From positions 124,001 through 188,000 of the forward strand of contig NZ_LZZW01000016.1 in NCBI RefSeq assembly GCF_014170375.1: a stretch of DNA of 64,000 nucleotides. The letters are read 5' to 3'. Position 1 is the stretch's first letter; each line of letters starts with the position of its first letter. The notes beneath the pieces are model-generated. The model was not told the DNA's origin, ran no database searches, and saw only the letters and a list, made by a program, of their open reading frames with translations. This document shows positions 50,055-59,520 of the stretch, in pieces. Source of the DNA: Variovorax sp. UMC13. GTDB lineage: Bacteria; Pseudomonadota; Gammaproteobacteria; Burkholderiales; Burkholderiaceae_C. The translations under genes and the position numbers were made by a program.

Positions 50055-52310
50055 ATGAGCGCGGTCGTCAAGCCCCAACCCAATGCACCTCGGAGCACAC
50101 CGCGGCCGAGTCCGGCTGCGCTGAACGCAGCCGCCGCCAGCTTTGCCGCCCTGACGGCACGGCTCGACTACCTGAACGCCGAAGACACGGACCTGGTCCG
50201 GCGCGCCTACCGTTTCGCCGACGAGGCCCACCTGGGCCAGCTGCGCAACAGCGGCGAGCCCTACATCACGCACCCCATCGCGGTGGCCGCGCAGTGCGCC
50301 GAGTGGAAGCTCGACGCCCAGGCGCTCATGGCCGCGCTGCTGCACGACGCGATCGAGGACTGCGGCGTCACCAAGTCCGAGCTGATCGAGCGCTTCGGCG
50401 CGCCGGTGGCCGAACTGGTCGACGGCCTGACCAAGCTCGACAAGCTGCAGTTCAACACCCGCGAAGAGAACCAGGCCGAGTCCTTCCGCAAGATGCTGCT
50501 GGCGATGGCGCGCGACGTGCGCGTCATCCTCGTCAAGCTGGCCGACCGCACGCACAACATGCGCACGCTGGACGATGCGCCGCGCGAGAAGTGGGCCCGC
50601 ATCTCCAACGAGACGCTGGAGATCTACGCGCCCATCGCCTACCGGCTGGGCCTGAACCAGACCTATCGCGAGTTGCAGGAACTGTCCTTCCGCCACCTGC
50701 GGCCGTGGCGCTACGCGATCCTGTCCAAGGCGGTGGCCAAGGCCCGCGGCCGACGGCGCGACCTGATCCAGAAGGTGCAGAAGGAGGTCGAGGCGGCCTT
50801 CGGCGAAGCCGGGATGAGCCTGCGCCTCGCGGGCCGCGAGAAGACGCTCTATTCCATCTACCGCAAGATGGAAGACAAGCACCTGAGCTTCGCCCAGGTC
50901 ACCGACATCTACGGCTTCCGGCTGATTTTGCCGAACGTGATCGCCTGCTACACCGGCCTGGGCATCCTGCACCAGATGTACAAGCCGCTGCCGGGCAAGT
51001 TCAAGGATCACATCGCGATCGCCAAGCTCAACGGCTACCAGTCGCTGCACACCACGCTGGTGGGCCCGGCCAGCGTCAACGTCGAGTTCCAGCTGCGCAC
51101 CGAGGCCATGAACGTGGTGGCCGAGTCCGGCGTGGCCGCGCACTGGCTCTACAAGGCGGCCGAACCCAGCACCGCGCCCAGCGACCGGCTCGGCGCCAAG
51201 TGGCTGCAGTCGCTGCTCGACATCCAGGACGAGACCCGCGACGCGGCCGAGTTCTGGGACCACGTCAAGGTCGACCTGTTCCCCGACGCGGTCTACGTGT
51301 TCACGCCCAAGAGCCAGATCATGGCGCTGCCGCGCGGCGCCACGGTGGTGGACTTCGCCTATGCGATCCACAGCAACATCGGCGACCACACCTCGGCCGC
51401 GCGCATCAACGGCGACCAGGTGCCGCTGCGCACCGAATTGAAGAACGGCGACGTGGTGGAAGTCATCACGGCACCGGTCTCCACGCCCAATCCGGCCTGG
51501 CTGGGCTTCGTGCGCACCGGGCGCGCGCGCTCGAAGATCCGGCACTACCTCAAGACGCTGGCGCATGCCGAGTCCGAGGGCCTGGGCGAGAAACTGCTGG
51601 CGCAGGCGCTGCGCGCCGAGGGCCTGGGCAAGATGCCCGCGGACGATACGGAGCACCAGGCGCTGTGGGAGCGGCTGCTGCGCTTCACCGGCAACCGCAG
51701 CCGCGCCGAACTGCTGACCGACATCGGCCTGGGCAAGCGCATCGCCAGCATCGTCGCCAAGCGGCTGATGGCGCTGATGGCCGAGCGCGGCGAGAAACCC
51801 GATGCGCTGATGCTGAGCCGCGAGCGCTTCACCGCGCACGAGAGCGTGTCGCAGGGTGCGGTCACGCTCGACGGCAGCGAGAACTCCTCGGTGCGCTTCG
51901 CGCTGTGCTGCCGGCCGATCCCGGGCGACCCGATCGTCGGCTACCTGGGCCATGGCGAAGGGCTGGTGGTGCACACCGAGAACTGCGGCGTCGGCCAGCG
52001 CCTGCACTACAAGGACAGCGAGCGCTTCTTCGCGGTCGAGTGGGCCGACGAACCGGTGCGCACCTTCGAGACCGGCGTGGTGATCACCGTGCGCAACGAC
52101 AAGGGCGTGCTGGCACGCGTGGCCTCCACGCTGGCCGATGCCGAAGCCGACATCACCCACGTCGAGATGGCCGACGAGACCCCGCAGGACTCGACCGACC
52201 TGCGTTTCGTGATCTCGGTGCGCGACCGCATGCACCTCGAGGCGGTGCTGCGCACCGTCCGGCGCGGCGCCTCGGTGCTGAGCGCCGAGCGCACGGTCCC
52301 CGCGACCTGA
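50055..52310 (+). CDS. spoT: Bifunctional (p)ppGpp synthetase/hydrolase (SpoT/Rsh)
   Basis: A 751-residue Rsh protein. The HD hydrolase domain (residues ~60-200) has the intact HDAIED motif, so hydrolysis is retained, unlike RelA. The synthetase domain (~250-370) carries YGFRLI. The TGS domain has VYVFTPKSQIMALPRGATVV near 410-430, then a helical region, and a C-terminal ACT domain begins near 675 (VVITVRNDKGVLARVASTLA). It sets (p)ppGpp level in response to starvation. ATG 50055 was preferred over an upstream GTG. Converges with greB, 16 bp apart. Confidence 0.95.
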   Translation: MSAVVKPQPNAPRSTPRPSPAALNAAAASFAALTARLDYLNAEDTDLVRRAYRFADEAHLGQLRNSGEPYITHPIAVAAQCAEWKLDAQALMAALLHDAIEDCGVTKSELIERFGAPVAELVDGLTKLDKLQFNTREENQAESFRKMLLAMARDVRVILVKLADRTHNMRTLDDAPREKWARISNETLEIYAPIAYRLGLNQTYRELQELSFRHLRPWRYAILSKAVAKARGRRRDLIQKVQKEVEAAFGEAGMSLRLAGREKTLYSIYRKMEDKHLSFAQVTDIYGFRLILPNVIACYTGLGILHQMYKPLPGKFKDHIAIAKLNGYQSLHTTLVGPASVNVEFQLRTEAMNVVAESGVAAHWLYKAAEPSTAPSDRLGAKWLQSLLDIQDETRDAAEFWDHVKVDLFPDAVYVFTPKSQIMALPRGATVVDFAYAIHSNIGDHTSAARINGDQVPLRTELKNGDVVEVITAPVSTPNPAWLGFVRTGRARSKIRHYLKTLAHAESEGLGEKLLAQALRAEGLGKMPADDTEHQALWERLLRFTGNRSRAELLTDIGLGKRIASIVAKRLMALMAERGEKPDALMLSRERFTAHESVSQGAVTLDGSENSSVRFALCCRPIPGDPIVGYLGHGEGLVVHTENCGVGQRLHYKDSERFFAVEWADEPVRTFETGVVITVRNDKGVLARVASTLADAEADITHVEMADETPQDSTDLRFVISVRDRMHLEAVLRTVRRGASVLSAERTVPAT

Positions 52311-52326
52311 GTCAGGCGCGGCCTGC

Positions 52327-52905
52327 TCAGGCCGCCGGGGCGGGCGGCGGCGGGTAGCTCACGCTGAGGATCTCCAGTTCCCGCATCCCGCCCGGCGTGG
52401 CCAGCTTGACCACGTCGCCCTCGCGCGAGCGCAGCAGCGCGCGCGCGATCGGCGAGATCCAGCTCACCTGCGACTGCGCGCTGTCGGCCTCGTCGATGCC
52501 CAGGATGGTCACGCGGTGCTCCTCGCCCGAGGCCTCGTCGGCGTAGCGCACGGTGGCGCCGAAGAAGACCTGGTCGCTGCCATGGTGCACCGAAGGTTCG
52601 GTGACCTCCGCCACCTCGAGGCGCTTGGTCAGGAAACGGATCCGGCGGTCGATCTCGCGCAGGCGCTTCTTGCCGTAGAGGTAGTCGCCGTTCTCGGACC
52701 GGTCGCCGTTCTTGGCCGCCCAATGCACGGCCTCCACCACCTTGGGTCGCTCGACGTCCATCAGCGCCAGCAGTTCGTCCCGCAACCGGGCATAGCCGCC
52801 AGGCGTCATGTAGTTCTTGGACCCGGCCGGCAACGGCGCGACGCCGCCGGTCTCGCCCGCGTCGTCGTCCTCGGACTCCGATTCCTTGGTGAATGCCTTG
52901 CTCAT
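52327..52905 (-). CDS. greB: Transcription elongation factor GreB
   Basis: A 192-residue protein. An acidic N-terminal extension of about 25 residues precedes the coiled-coil domain (MTPGGYARLRDELLALMDVE), which carries the acidic tip in GDRSENGDY. The FKBP-like C-terminal domain contains VFFGATVRYADEASGEEHRV. GreB rescues backtracked RNA polymerase by stimulating transcript cleavage. A 10-bp hairpin lies in its leader, 24-51 bases upstream of the ATG. Confidence 0.93.
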   Translation of the reverse strand: MSKAFTKESESEDDDAGETGGVAPLPAGSKNYMTPGGYARLRDELLALMDVERPKVVEAVHWAAKNGDRSENGDYLYGKKRLREIDRRIRFLTKRLEVAEVTEPSVHHGSDQVFFGATVRYADEASGEEHRVTILGIDEADSAQSQVSWISPIARALLRSREGDVVKLATPGGMRELEILSVSYPPPPAPAA

Positions 52906-52928
52906 CGATGAAGAAGCTTCCAGATGAC

Positions 52929-52957
52929 AAAGCCCGCAACGCGCGCTGCGGGCTTTT
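52929..52957. terminator. Bidirectional-looking hairpin in the greB leader
   Basis: AAAGCCCGCA (52929-52938) pairs with TGCGGGCTTT (52947-52956), 10 bp, loop of 8. On the plus strand it is followed by T-rich sequence (TCTTGCTTGCT). On the minus strand it precedes the greB ATG, with a short TTTGT tail. No plus-strand gene ends upstream, so an attenuator role for greB is possible. Confidence 0.55.
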
Positions 52958-53229
52958 CTTGCTTGCTGCTGTGGCGCCGGGCCCGGAGCGGCCCGCGCCT
53001 TCCGGGAGGGCGCCCCCGGGCGGCGGTTTCGATGATTGTGCCGCCTTTCGCCGGCGCTCCCGGTCGCGGGCCGCCGGACTTCGTTCGCGATCGCGCCGAA
53101 ACTGCAAGCAATCTTTGCGTCTTCGGGGTATCTTCACCCGCCCCCCTGACCTGACCCGCGACGCCTCGGGAAGGGGGCGCCGCACAGCCCCTGCTCCTCC
53201 TTCACCCGTTCCCCCGACGCGCCGCCCGA

Positions 53230-54819
53230 GTGAAACTCCAACAGATAACCAGCAGCCTGATCACCCGCCTGGTCGTGATGGGCCTGCTGATGGCCACCGT
53301 GGGCACCGCCGCCAGCTACTTCCAGCTCAGCCGCTTCCTGCGCAAGGATCTGGCGGAATCGATCGCGATCCAGCAGACCGCACTGGCCGACTACGTGGCG
53401 CGCGACGTCGACAACTACCTGCGCGAACGGCTGTCCTTCCTGGAACGCCTGGCGGCCAGCGTGCCGCCGGAACTGCTGGCGCAGCCCCGGCAATTGCGCG
53501 CCTGGCTCGACGAGCGCGGCAGCCTCAACCCGGTGTTCTCGCTGGGCCTGACGGTCAGCGACCTGGCGGGCGAGCCGCTCGACGAGAGCGGCCGGGCCGC
53601 CATCGACGACGCGGAATTCAAGGGCGCGAGCGCCGGCAAGACCACCCTGGGGCGGGCCCGGTCGGTGCCGGCCACCCGGCATTCGGCGCTGCCCATGGCC
53701 ACGCCCGTCCGCGACCGCGCGGGCCAGGTGGTGGCCGTGCTGCGCGGCACGGCCGACATGTCGGCCGATGGGCTGCTGGACCACCTGCAGTCCGGGCGCG
53801 TGGGCAAGACCGGCGGCATCCTCGTGGTCGCGCCGGACGAGCGGCTCTTCGTCGCGTCGACCGATGCCGCCATGTCGCTCACGCCGACGCCGCCCATGGG
53901 CGTGAACCTGCTGCACGACCGGGCCATGAACGGCTTTCGCGGCAGCGGCCGGACCATCAACGCCAAGGGCATCGAGGAGTTCTCGGCCATCGCGTCCGTG
54001 CCCAGCAGCGGCTGGTTCATCGTGGCGCGCCTGCCCGTGGCCGAGGCGCTGGCACCGGTGGCGCGCATGCAGCGCTTCATCCTCGAACAGCGCACGCCGG
54101 CGGTGGCGACCGTGCTGGTGCTCATCGGCCTGGCGATGGCCTGGCTGCTGCGCCCGCTGATGCGTGCCGCCCACCAGGCCGACCGAATGACCCGCGGCGA
54201 GATCGAACTGGCACCGCTGCGGGTGGTGCGCAACGACGAGATCGGCCATCTCACGACCGCCTTCAACCGCTTGCTCGCCAAGCTGGTCGAGCACCAGGCC
54301 GAACTCAGGCGCCTGGCCCACCACGACACCCTCACCGGCCTGCCCAACCGCAAGCTGCTCGACGACCGGCTGCACCAGATGCTGGCCCGCGCGAAACGCG
54401 AGGCCAATCTCGTGGCCGTGCTCTACCTCGACCTCGACGGCTTCAAGCGGCTCAACGACACCTTCGGCCACGAGGCCGGCGACAAGGCGCTGCGCGAGAC
54501 GGCGCGCCGTCTCATGGGCCTGGTGCGGAACAACGACACGGTGGCCCGCATCGGCGGCGACGAGTTCGTGCTGATCGCGGCCAACTTCGCGGAGCCGGCC
54601 GAGCACGCCGTGCTCGCGCTGGCCCAGCAATGCATCGATGCGGTGGCACTGCCGCTGCAGTTGCGGCACGCCGACATGGCCATGGGCGTGTCGATTGGCA
54701 TCGTGCTCACCGATGGCGGCGCCACGCCCGAAGACCTGCTGGCCGCGGCCGACAAGGCGATGTACCAGGCCAAGCAGAACGGCCGCGGCAGCTATGTGCT
54801 GGCGCCGACGGTGCGCTGA
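53230..54819 (+). CDS. Membrane-bound diguanylate cyclase (dCache-HAMP-GGDEF)
   Basis: A 529-residue protein. Transmembrane helix 1 (residues 10-30) is followed by a periplasmic sensor of about 250 residues (dCache-like, FSLGLTVSDLAGEPLDESGR; GGILVVAPDERLFVAST), helix 2 at about 292-312, a HAMP segment, then GGDEF at 442-446 with the active site GGDEF intact. RNND, five residues upstream, matches the RxxD inhibitory site. It makes c-di-GMP in response to an extracytoplasmic cue. The GTG at 53230 gives a proper first helix; no clear ribosome-binding site is seen. Confidence 0.9.
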   Translation: MKLQQITSSLITRLVVMGLLMATVGTAASYFQLSRFLRKDLAESIAIQQTALADYVARDVDNYLRERLSFLERLAASVPPELLAQPRQLRAWLDERGSLNPVFSLGLTVSDLAGEPLDESGRAAIDDAEFKGASAGKTTLGRARSVPATRHSALPMATPVRDRAGQVVAVLRGTADMSADGLLDHLQSGRVGKTGGILVVAPDERLFVASTDAAMSLTPTPPMGVNLLHDRAMNGFRGSGRTINAKGIEEFSAIASVPSSGWFIVARLPVAEALAPVARMQRFILEQRTPAVATVLVLIGLAMAWLLRPLMRAAHQADRMTRGEIELAPLRVVRNDEIGHLTTAFNRLLAKLVEHQAELRRLAHHDTLTGLPNRKLLDDRLHQMLARAKREANLVAVLYLDLDGFKRLNDTFGHEAGDKALRETARRLMGLVRNNDTVARIGGDEFVLIAANFAEPAEHAVLALAQQCIDAVALPLQLRHADMAMGVSIGIVLTDGGATPEDLLAAADKAMYQAKQNGRGSYVLAPTVR

Positions 54820-54866
54820 ACGGTATCGAGGGGGAAGCGGAGCGGCGCTGGATCCGCCAAAAGAAA

Positions 54867-54896
54867 ATGGCCTAGAAGGAAAACCTTCTAGGCCAT
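54867..54896 (-). terminator. Terminator of tRNA-Arg
   Basis: A perfect 13-bp stem, ATGGCCTAGAAGG / CCTTCTAGGCCAT with an AAAA/TTTT loop. On the minus strand it is followed by TTTCTTTT. It begins 10 bp after the tRNA-Arg 3' end; its position also serves as the boundary of the plus-strand cyclase gene. Confidence 0.85.
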
Positions 54897-54905
54897 CATG
54901 AAGAG

Positions 54906-54982
54906 TGGTGCGGCTGGCAGGAATTGAACCCACGACCCCTTGGTTCGTAGCCAAGTACTCTATCCAACTGAGCTACAGCCGC
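54906..54982 (-). tRNA. tRNA-Arg (anticodon ACG)
   Basis: A 77-nt cloverleaf on the minus strand. The acceptor stem is GCGGCTG/CAGCCGC with A discriminator and encoded CCA, the D-arm is AGCTCAGTTGGATAGAG, the anticodon loop CTACGAA (anticodon ACG, normally edited to ICG), and the T-arm GTGGGTTCAATTCCTGC. Confidence 0.95.
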
Positions 54983-54992
54983 ACAGCTTGCA

Positions 54993-54998
54993 ATTATA
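54993..54998 (-). promoter_or_regulatory. -10 element of tRNA-Arg promoter
   Basis: The minus strand reads TATAAT here, a consensus -10 box that places the transcription start a few bases before the tRNA 5' end. No good -35 box is visible at the usual distance. Confidence 0.55.
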
Positions 54999-55341
54999 GC
55001 ATCCGTTTTTGCTCTCTCCCGGACACCTTGCAAGAAATCGTTGAAAGCGTCTGAACGACTCAACCAACGACAGCGTGAATTATCGGGGCAAAACAGGCCC
55101 GATTCGGGCGGCGGGCCTCGGCTCATCAACTTTTTCTTGCGCTCGGTGCCGAAGCCGAGCGCGGCGGCGCGGATGCGTCCGCGCATCGCATGAAATTTAG
55201 TGTGTTCCAGGCAGCGCCGGATACACGCATGTACACGCGCCCGCGACGTGCCGTGTCGCAAACCTATAACCCACCGGTCGCGTCGCGCATGTGCCCATGC
55301 CCGGCAAGGCGCCCCCTCCCTCATCGACCCAGGATTTCGAC
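54999..55341. other. Intergenic region without a recognisable gene
   Basis: About 340 bp between tRNA-Arg and the alpha/beta-hydrolase gene. It contains a hairpin, GCGCTCGG/CCGAGCGC (55139-55162), without a T-tract, and short GC-rich repeats. A minus-strand frame (54896-55324) is a translation of the tRNA and its leader and is not a gene. Confidence 0.5.
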
Positions 55342-56151
55342 ATGATCAGACCCTTCACTCGCCGCGTCGCCAGCACCGCCATGGCCCTCGGCATCGTCGC
55401 ACTGACGGCGACCGCCCTCCCCGCGGTCGCACAGCCGGCGTCCGCCACCGCCAAGCCCACGATCGTGCTCGTGCACGGCGCCTTCGCCGAATCGGCAAGC
55501 TGGGACGGCGTGACCCGCAAGCTGCAGGCCCAGCACTACCCGGTCATCGCCGCCGCCAATCCGCTGCGTGGCGTGACCTTCGACGCGAACTACGTCGCCG
55601 GCATCGTGGATGCCGTGAAGGGGCCCGTGGTCCTGGTCGGCCACTCGTACGGGGGCGCCGTGATTTCCGCCTCGGCGAATGGCAAGGCCAACGTGAAGGC
55701 GCTGGTCTTCGTCGCGGCCTTCGCTCCCGACGTCGGCGAGACCCCGATCGAACTCTCGGGTCGCTTCCCCGGCAGCACGCTCGGCCCGACGCTGGCAGCG
55801 CCGGTGGAACTGGCGGATGGCGGCAAGGACCTCTACATCCGGCAGGACAAGTTCCGCACGCAGTTCGCCGCCGACGTGCCCGCCGCCACGGCCCGGGTGA
55901 TGGCCGCCACGCAGCGGCCGATCGCCGAGGCCGCCTTGGGCGAAGCCGCGGGCACGCCAGCCTGGAAGTCGGTGCCGTCGTGGTTCATCTATGGCGACCA
56001 GGACAAGAACATTCCGCCCGCGGCCCAGGCCTTCATGGCCCAACGTGCCGGGTCGTTGAAGACGGTGGCGATCAAGGGCGCGTCGCACGTCGTGATGGTG
56101 TCGCAGCCCGACGCGGTCGCGAAACTCATCGTCGAAGCGGCGACGCACTGA
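55342..56151 (+). CDS. Exported alpha/beta hydrolase
   Basis: A 269-residue protein. The ATG at 55342 gives a Sec signal (MIRPFTRRVASTAMALGIVA, cleavage near AVAQPA). The mature enzyme starts TIVLVHGAFAESASWDGVTR, has the nucleophile elbow GHSYGG near residue 105 and a His near the C-terminus in GASHVVM. It resembles the family of exported pyrethroid/salicylate-type esterases (HG-GAF-x-x-x-W opening). Substrate unknown. Confidence 0.87.
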   Translation: MIRPFTRRVASTAMALGIVALTATALPAVAQPASATAKPTIVLVHGAFAESASWDGVTRKLQAQHYPVIAAANPLRGVTFDANYVAGIVDAVKGPVVLVGHSYGGAVISASANGKANVKALVFVAAFAPDVGETPIELSGRFPGSTLGPTLAAPVELADGGKDLYIRQDKFRTQFAADVPAATARVMAATQRPIAEAALGEAAGTPAWKSVPSWFIYGDQDKNIPPAAQAFMAQRAGSLKTVAIKGASHVVMVSQPDAVAKLIVEAATH

Positions 56152-56250
56152 ATGAAGACCGGGGCCCGGGACCGTCGGTGCGCGCCGAAGGTCCCGCCCC
56201 GGCAACGGGCCGCCACCCCATCGATCGCTGTCCCCCACGCAGCAGATAAA

Positions 56251-56266
56251 CGGACGCTTCTGTCCG
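56251..56266. promoter_or_regulatory. Inverted repeat at the TetR gene promoter
   Basis: CGGAC (56251-56255) and GTCCG (56262-56266) form a 5-6-5 inverted repeat immediately before the -10-like GATAAT (56266-56271) of the TetR gene, so binding would block RNA polymerase. Typical for TetR autorepression. Confidence 0.6.
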
Positions 56267-56269
56267 ATA

Positions 56270-56851
56270 ATGGGCTTCATGCGAAAGCCCCGCGCCGATG
56301 CATCCACGCACCGGCATCTCCTTCTTAGCGCGGCCGATGCCGTGTTCTCCGAGCACGGCGTCACGGCCTCCCTCGATCTAGTCGTGGCCCGCGCGGGCCT
56401 GGGCCGCGCCACGCTCTACCGCAACTTCGCCAACCGCACGGCCCTGATGGCCGCGCTGCTCGACCGGGCGCTGGCCATGCTCGAAGCGCATGCCGCCACG
56501 GTGACGCACGAGGACGACGCGCTGTACCTGCTGCTCGAACGCTTCGGCATGGACATCGCGGACTCGGCGCCGCTGGTCGACTTCTGGCGCGTGGTGGACC
56601 GCGACGACGAAGTCGTGCTGGTGGCCCGCAAGCGCATCGCGCAGATCTTCAAGGCACCGCTGCAGCGGGCCATCGACAGCGGCCTGTGCCGCGCGGACTT
56701 CCGGCCGCAGGACATCCAGCTGATCACCCAGATGCTGGGTGCCAGCTTGCGTGGCGGCACGCCGGCCGAACGCCGCTCGCTCGCGCGCCGTTCACTGCAG
56801 CTGCTGCGCAACGGCATGCGCGCGCCATCGGCGCAGGACCCTGTGGGCTGA
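56270..56851 (+). CDS. TetR-family transcriptional regulator
   Basis: A 193-residue protein. The helix-turn-helix (residues ~15-60) contains AADAVFSEHGVTASLDLVVA and GLGRATLYRNFANRTALMAA, standard for TetR. The C-terminal ligand domain is all-helical. ATGs at 56270 and 56279 are both possible; the second fits a leaderless transcript. It sits between the hydrolase (118 bp upstream, same strand) and the PQQ dehydrogenase, either of which could be its target. Confidence 0.9.
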   Translation: MGFMRKPRADASTHRHLLLSAADAVFSEHGVTASLDLVVARAGLGRATLYRNFANRTALMAALLDRALAMLEAHAATVTHEDDALYLLLERFGMDIADSAPLVDFWRVVDRDDEVVLVARKRIAQIFKAPLQRAIDSGLCRADFRPQDIQLITQMLGASLRGGTPAERRSLARRSLQLLRNGMRAPSAQDPVG

Positions 56852-57005
56852 ATGCGGGCCTTCCACGGTCGACCCGAAAACCGCGTGCCGGCCCCTTGCG
56901 TGCCGGCACGGACAAAAGGCAGCGTCATGCCCCACAACGACGACTGCCTGCCGTGCGGTGGCCCGCAAGAGCCGCCGCTTCTTGCCATCCGAATAGGAAA
57001 ACAAC

Positions 57006-59426
57006 ATGAATGACCCTGTCTCACGCCGTACCGGCAGCCCGCGATGGCTGCTCGTGCTATTCGGGATCGCGCTGCTGCTGTGCGGCGCCGCCTTTGCAGC
57101 CGGCGGTGCGCGCCTGGCCTCGCTGGGCGGCTCGTGGTACTACCTGGGCGCCGGCGTGCTGCTGCTGCTCGCGGGTGTGCAGTACGCGCGCCGCCGCCCT
57201 TCCGCGCTGGCCTGGCTGGGCCTGGTGTTCATCGCCACGGTGATCTGGGCACTGGCGGAAGTCGGCTTCGACTACTGGCAGCTGTTCCCGCGCCTGGTGG
57301 TGATCGCCGCGCTGACCATGTTCGGCCTGCTGCTGGCGCCGCGCATCGGCGCGCTCGGCGCCAAGCCCGCCTACGGCGCGGCCGGCCTGCTGTTCGTGGC
57401 GCTGCTGGGCACGCTGGGCCTGGCCTTCGTGCCGCATGGCGTGACGCGGCCTTCGAGCGGCATCGCGGCAGCGGCGCCCGCCGCGGCCACCGACGCCGCG
57501 CCCGTGGCGGACTGGCAGTACTACGGCCGCACGCCCAACGGCACCCGCTTCGCGCCCTTCGACCAGATCAACAAGAGCAACGTGCAGCAACTGCAGGTCG
57601 CCTGGACCTTCCGCACCGGCCGCGACACCAAGGGCTCGAGCGAAGACCAGAACACGCCGATCCAGATCGGCGACACGGTCTACGCCTGCACGCCGCACAA
57701 CGTGGTGTTCGCGCTCGACGCCGACACCGGCGCGCAGCGCTGGAAGTTCGACCCGCAGGCCAAGTCGCCGCTGTGGCAGCGCTGCCGCGGCGTGAGCTAC
57801 TTCGATGCCGCCGCCACGCCCGCGACGGCCGTGCCCGCGGCCGGCAACACCGCGCCCGCGCCTGTCGCGCCACCGGCCGACGGCAGCTGCGCCCAGCGCA
57901 TCGTGATGACCACCATCGACAGCCGGCTGATGCAGGTCGATGCCAAGACCGGCACGCCCTGCGCGGGCTTCGGCACCAACGGCTCGGTCGACCTCAAGGC
58001 CGGCATGGGCCAGGTCGATCCGGGCTTCTACTTCCAGACCTCCGCGCCCACCGTGATGCGCGACCTGGTGATCGTCGGCGGCTGGGTCTGGGACAACGTC
58101 GCGCTCGGCGAGCCCTCGGGTGTGGTGCGCGCCTTCAGCGCCCACACCGGCGCATTGGTTTGGGCCTGGGACATGGGCAACCCGGCCCTCACCGGTGAAC
58201 CGCCGGCCGGCGAGAGCTACACCCGCGGCACGCCGAACGTCTGGTCCACCCCGGCCTTCGACGACAAGCTGGGCCTGGTCTACCTGCCCACCGGCAACGC
58301 CACGCCCGACTTCTGGGGCGGCACGCGCAGCAAGGCCGCCGAAGAGTATTCGGCGGCCGTGGTCGCGCTCGACATCCGCACCGGCCGCGAACGCTGGAAA
58401 TTCCAGACCGCGCACCACGACCTCTGGGACTACGACGTGCCCTCGCAACCCGCGCTCTACGACGTGCGCGGCAAGGACGGCGGCACGGTGCCCGCACTGA
58501 TCCAGACCACCAAGCGCGGCCAGATCTTCATGCTCGACCGCCGCGACGGCACGCCCATCGCCGAGGTGCAGGAAAAGCCCGTGCCCCAGGGCGCGGCCGA
58601 GGGTGACCACCTGTCGCCCACGCAGCCCTACTCGGTCGGCATGCCCACCATCGGCGCCAACAAGCTCACCGAAGCCGACATGTGGGGCACCACGCCCTTC
58701 GACCAGCTGCTGTGCCGCATCGCGTTCAAGCAGCTGCGCTACGAAGGCGAGTTCACCCCGCCCGGCCTGACCAAGAGCCTGCAGTACCCCGGCTTCTACG
58801 GCGGCATGAACTGGGGCAGCTCGTCCATCGACGAACGCAACGGCCTGCTGATCGTGAACGACATGCGCGTGCCGCAGGTGGTGCAGCTGATCCCGCGCGA
58901 CGAGACCGAGCGCCGCATCGCCGCGCGCAAGGGCGGCGCCGACGGCCATGCCGGCCTCGCGACCCAGACGGGCACGCCCTACGGCGCCGACAAGAACATG
59001 TTCATGTCGGTGCTCGGCGTGCCCTGCCACATGCCGCCCTACGGCGCGATGACCGCCATCGACCTCAACACGCGCCAGATCGTCTGGCAGGTGCCCATGG
59101 GCACGGTGAAGGACACCGGCCCGCTGGGCCTGCGCACCGGCCTGTCGATGCCGATCGGCATGCCCACGCTGGGCGGCCCGACCACCACGGAGGGCGGCCT
59201 GGTGTTCTTCGCCGGCACCCAGGACTACTTCCTGCGCGCGCTGGACGCATCGAACGGCGACGAACTCTGGAAGGCGCGCCTGCCCGTGGGTGCCCAAGCC
59301 ACGCCGCTGACCTACGTGTCGCCGGCCAGCAAGCGCCAGTTCGTGGTGGTGTCGGTGGGCGGCACGCGCGGCTCGCCGGACCGCGGCGACTACATCGTCG
59401 CCTACGCCCTGCCCAAGGCGAACTGA
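57006..59426 (+). CDS. Membrane-bound PQQ-dependent dehydrogenase (glucose/quinate/shikimate type)
   Basis: An 806-residue quinoprotein. The first ~140 residues form about five transmembrane helices (LLVLFGIALLLCGAAFAAGG; LFVALLGTLGLAFVPHGV). The periplasmic propeller opens with ADWQYYGRTPNGTRFAPFDQ, the family start. PQQ-site landmarks include ETGAQRWKFDPQ-like repeats and GMNWGSSSIDERNGLLIVND. It oxidises a sugar or cyclitol in the periplasm, passing electrons to ubiquinone; PQQ must be supplied by genes elsewhere. Exact substrate (glucose, quinate or other) cannot be chosen. Confidence 0.92.
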   Translation: MNDPVSRRTGSPRWLLVLFGIALLLCGAAFAAGGARLASLGGSWYYLGAGVLLLLAGVQYARRRPSALAWLGLVFIATVIWALAEVGFDYWQLFPRLVVIAALTMFGLLLAPRIGALGAKPAYGAAGLLFVALLGTLGLAFVPHGVTRPSSGIAAAAPAAATDAAPVADWQYYGRTPNGTRFAPFDQINKSNVQQLQVAWTFRTGRDTKGSSEDQNTPIQIGDTVYACTPHNVVFALDADTGAQRWKFDPQAKSPLWQRCRGVSYFDAAATPATAVPAAGNTAPAPVAPPADGSCAQRIVMTTIDSRLMQVDAKTGTPCAGFGTNGSVDLKAGMGQVDPGFYFQTSAPTVMRDLVIVGGWVWDNVALGEPSGVVRAFSAHTGALVWAWDMGNPALTGEPPAGESYTRGTPNVWSTPAFDDKLGLVYLPTGNATPDFWGGTRSKAAEEYSAAVVALDIRTGRERWKFQTAHHDLWDYDVPSQPALYDVRGKDGGTVPALIQTTKRGQIFMLDRRDGTPIAEVQEKPVPQGAAEGDHLSPTQPYSVGMPTIGANKLTEADMWGTTPFDQLLCRIAFKQLRYEGEFTPPGLTKSLQYPGFYGGMNWGSSSIDERNGLLIVNDMRVPQVVQLIPRDETERRIAARKGGADGHAGLATQTGTPYGADKNMFMSVLGVPCHMPPYGAMTAIDLNTRQIVWQVPMGTVKDTGPLGLRTGLSMPIGMPTLGGPTTTEGGLVFFAGTQDYFLRALDASNGDELWKARLPVGAQATPLTYVSPASKRQFVVVSVGGTRGSPDRGDYIVAYALPKAN

Positions 59427-59520
59427 GCGAGCGGAGGGCGGCAGCGGGAATGGCCGCGCCCTGCTTCGAATTTCCAGGGGCGGTGACAGAATGGTGGGCT
59501 CGTCCCGTCTTTCCACCACC

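Noticed and set aside
54896..55324. A 142-residue minus-strand frame ending in a sequence containing QLDRVLGYEPRGRGFNS
   Set aside because: The C-terminus is a translation of tRNA-Arg, a common annotation artefact; the rest is intergenic.
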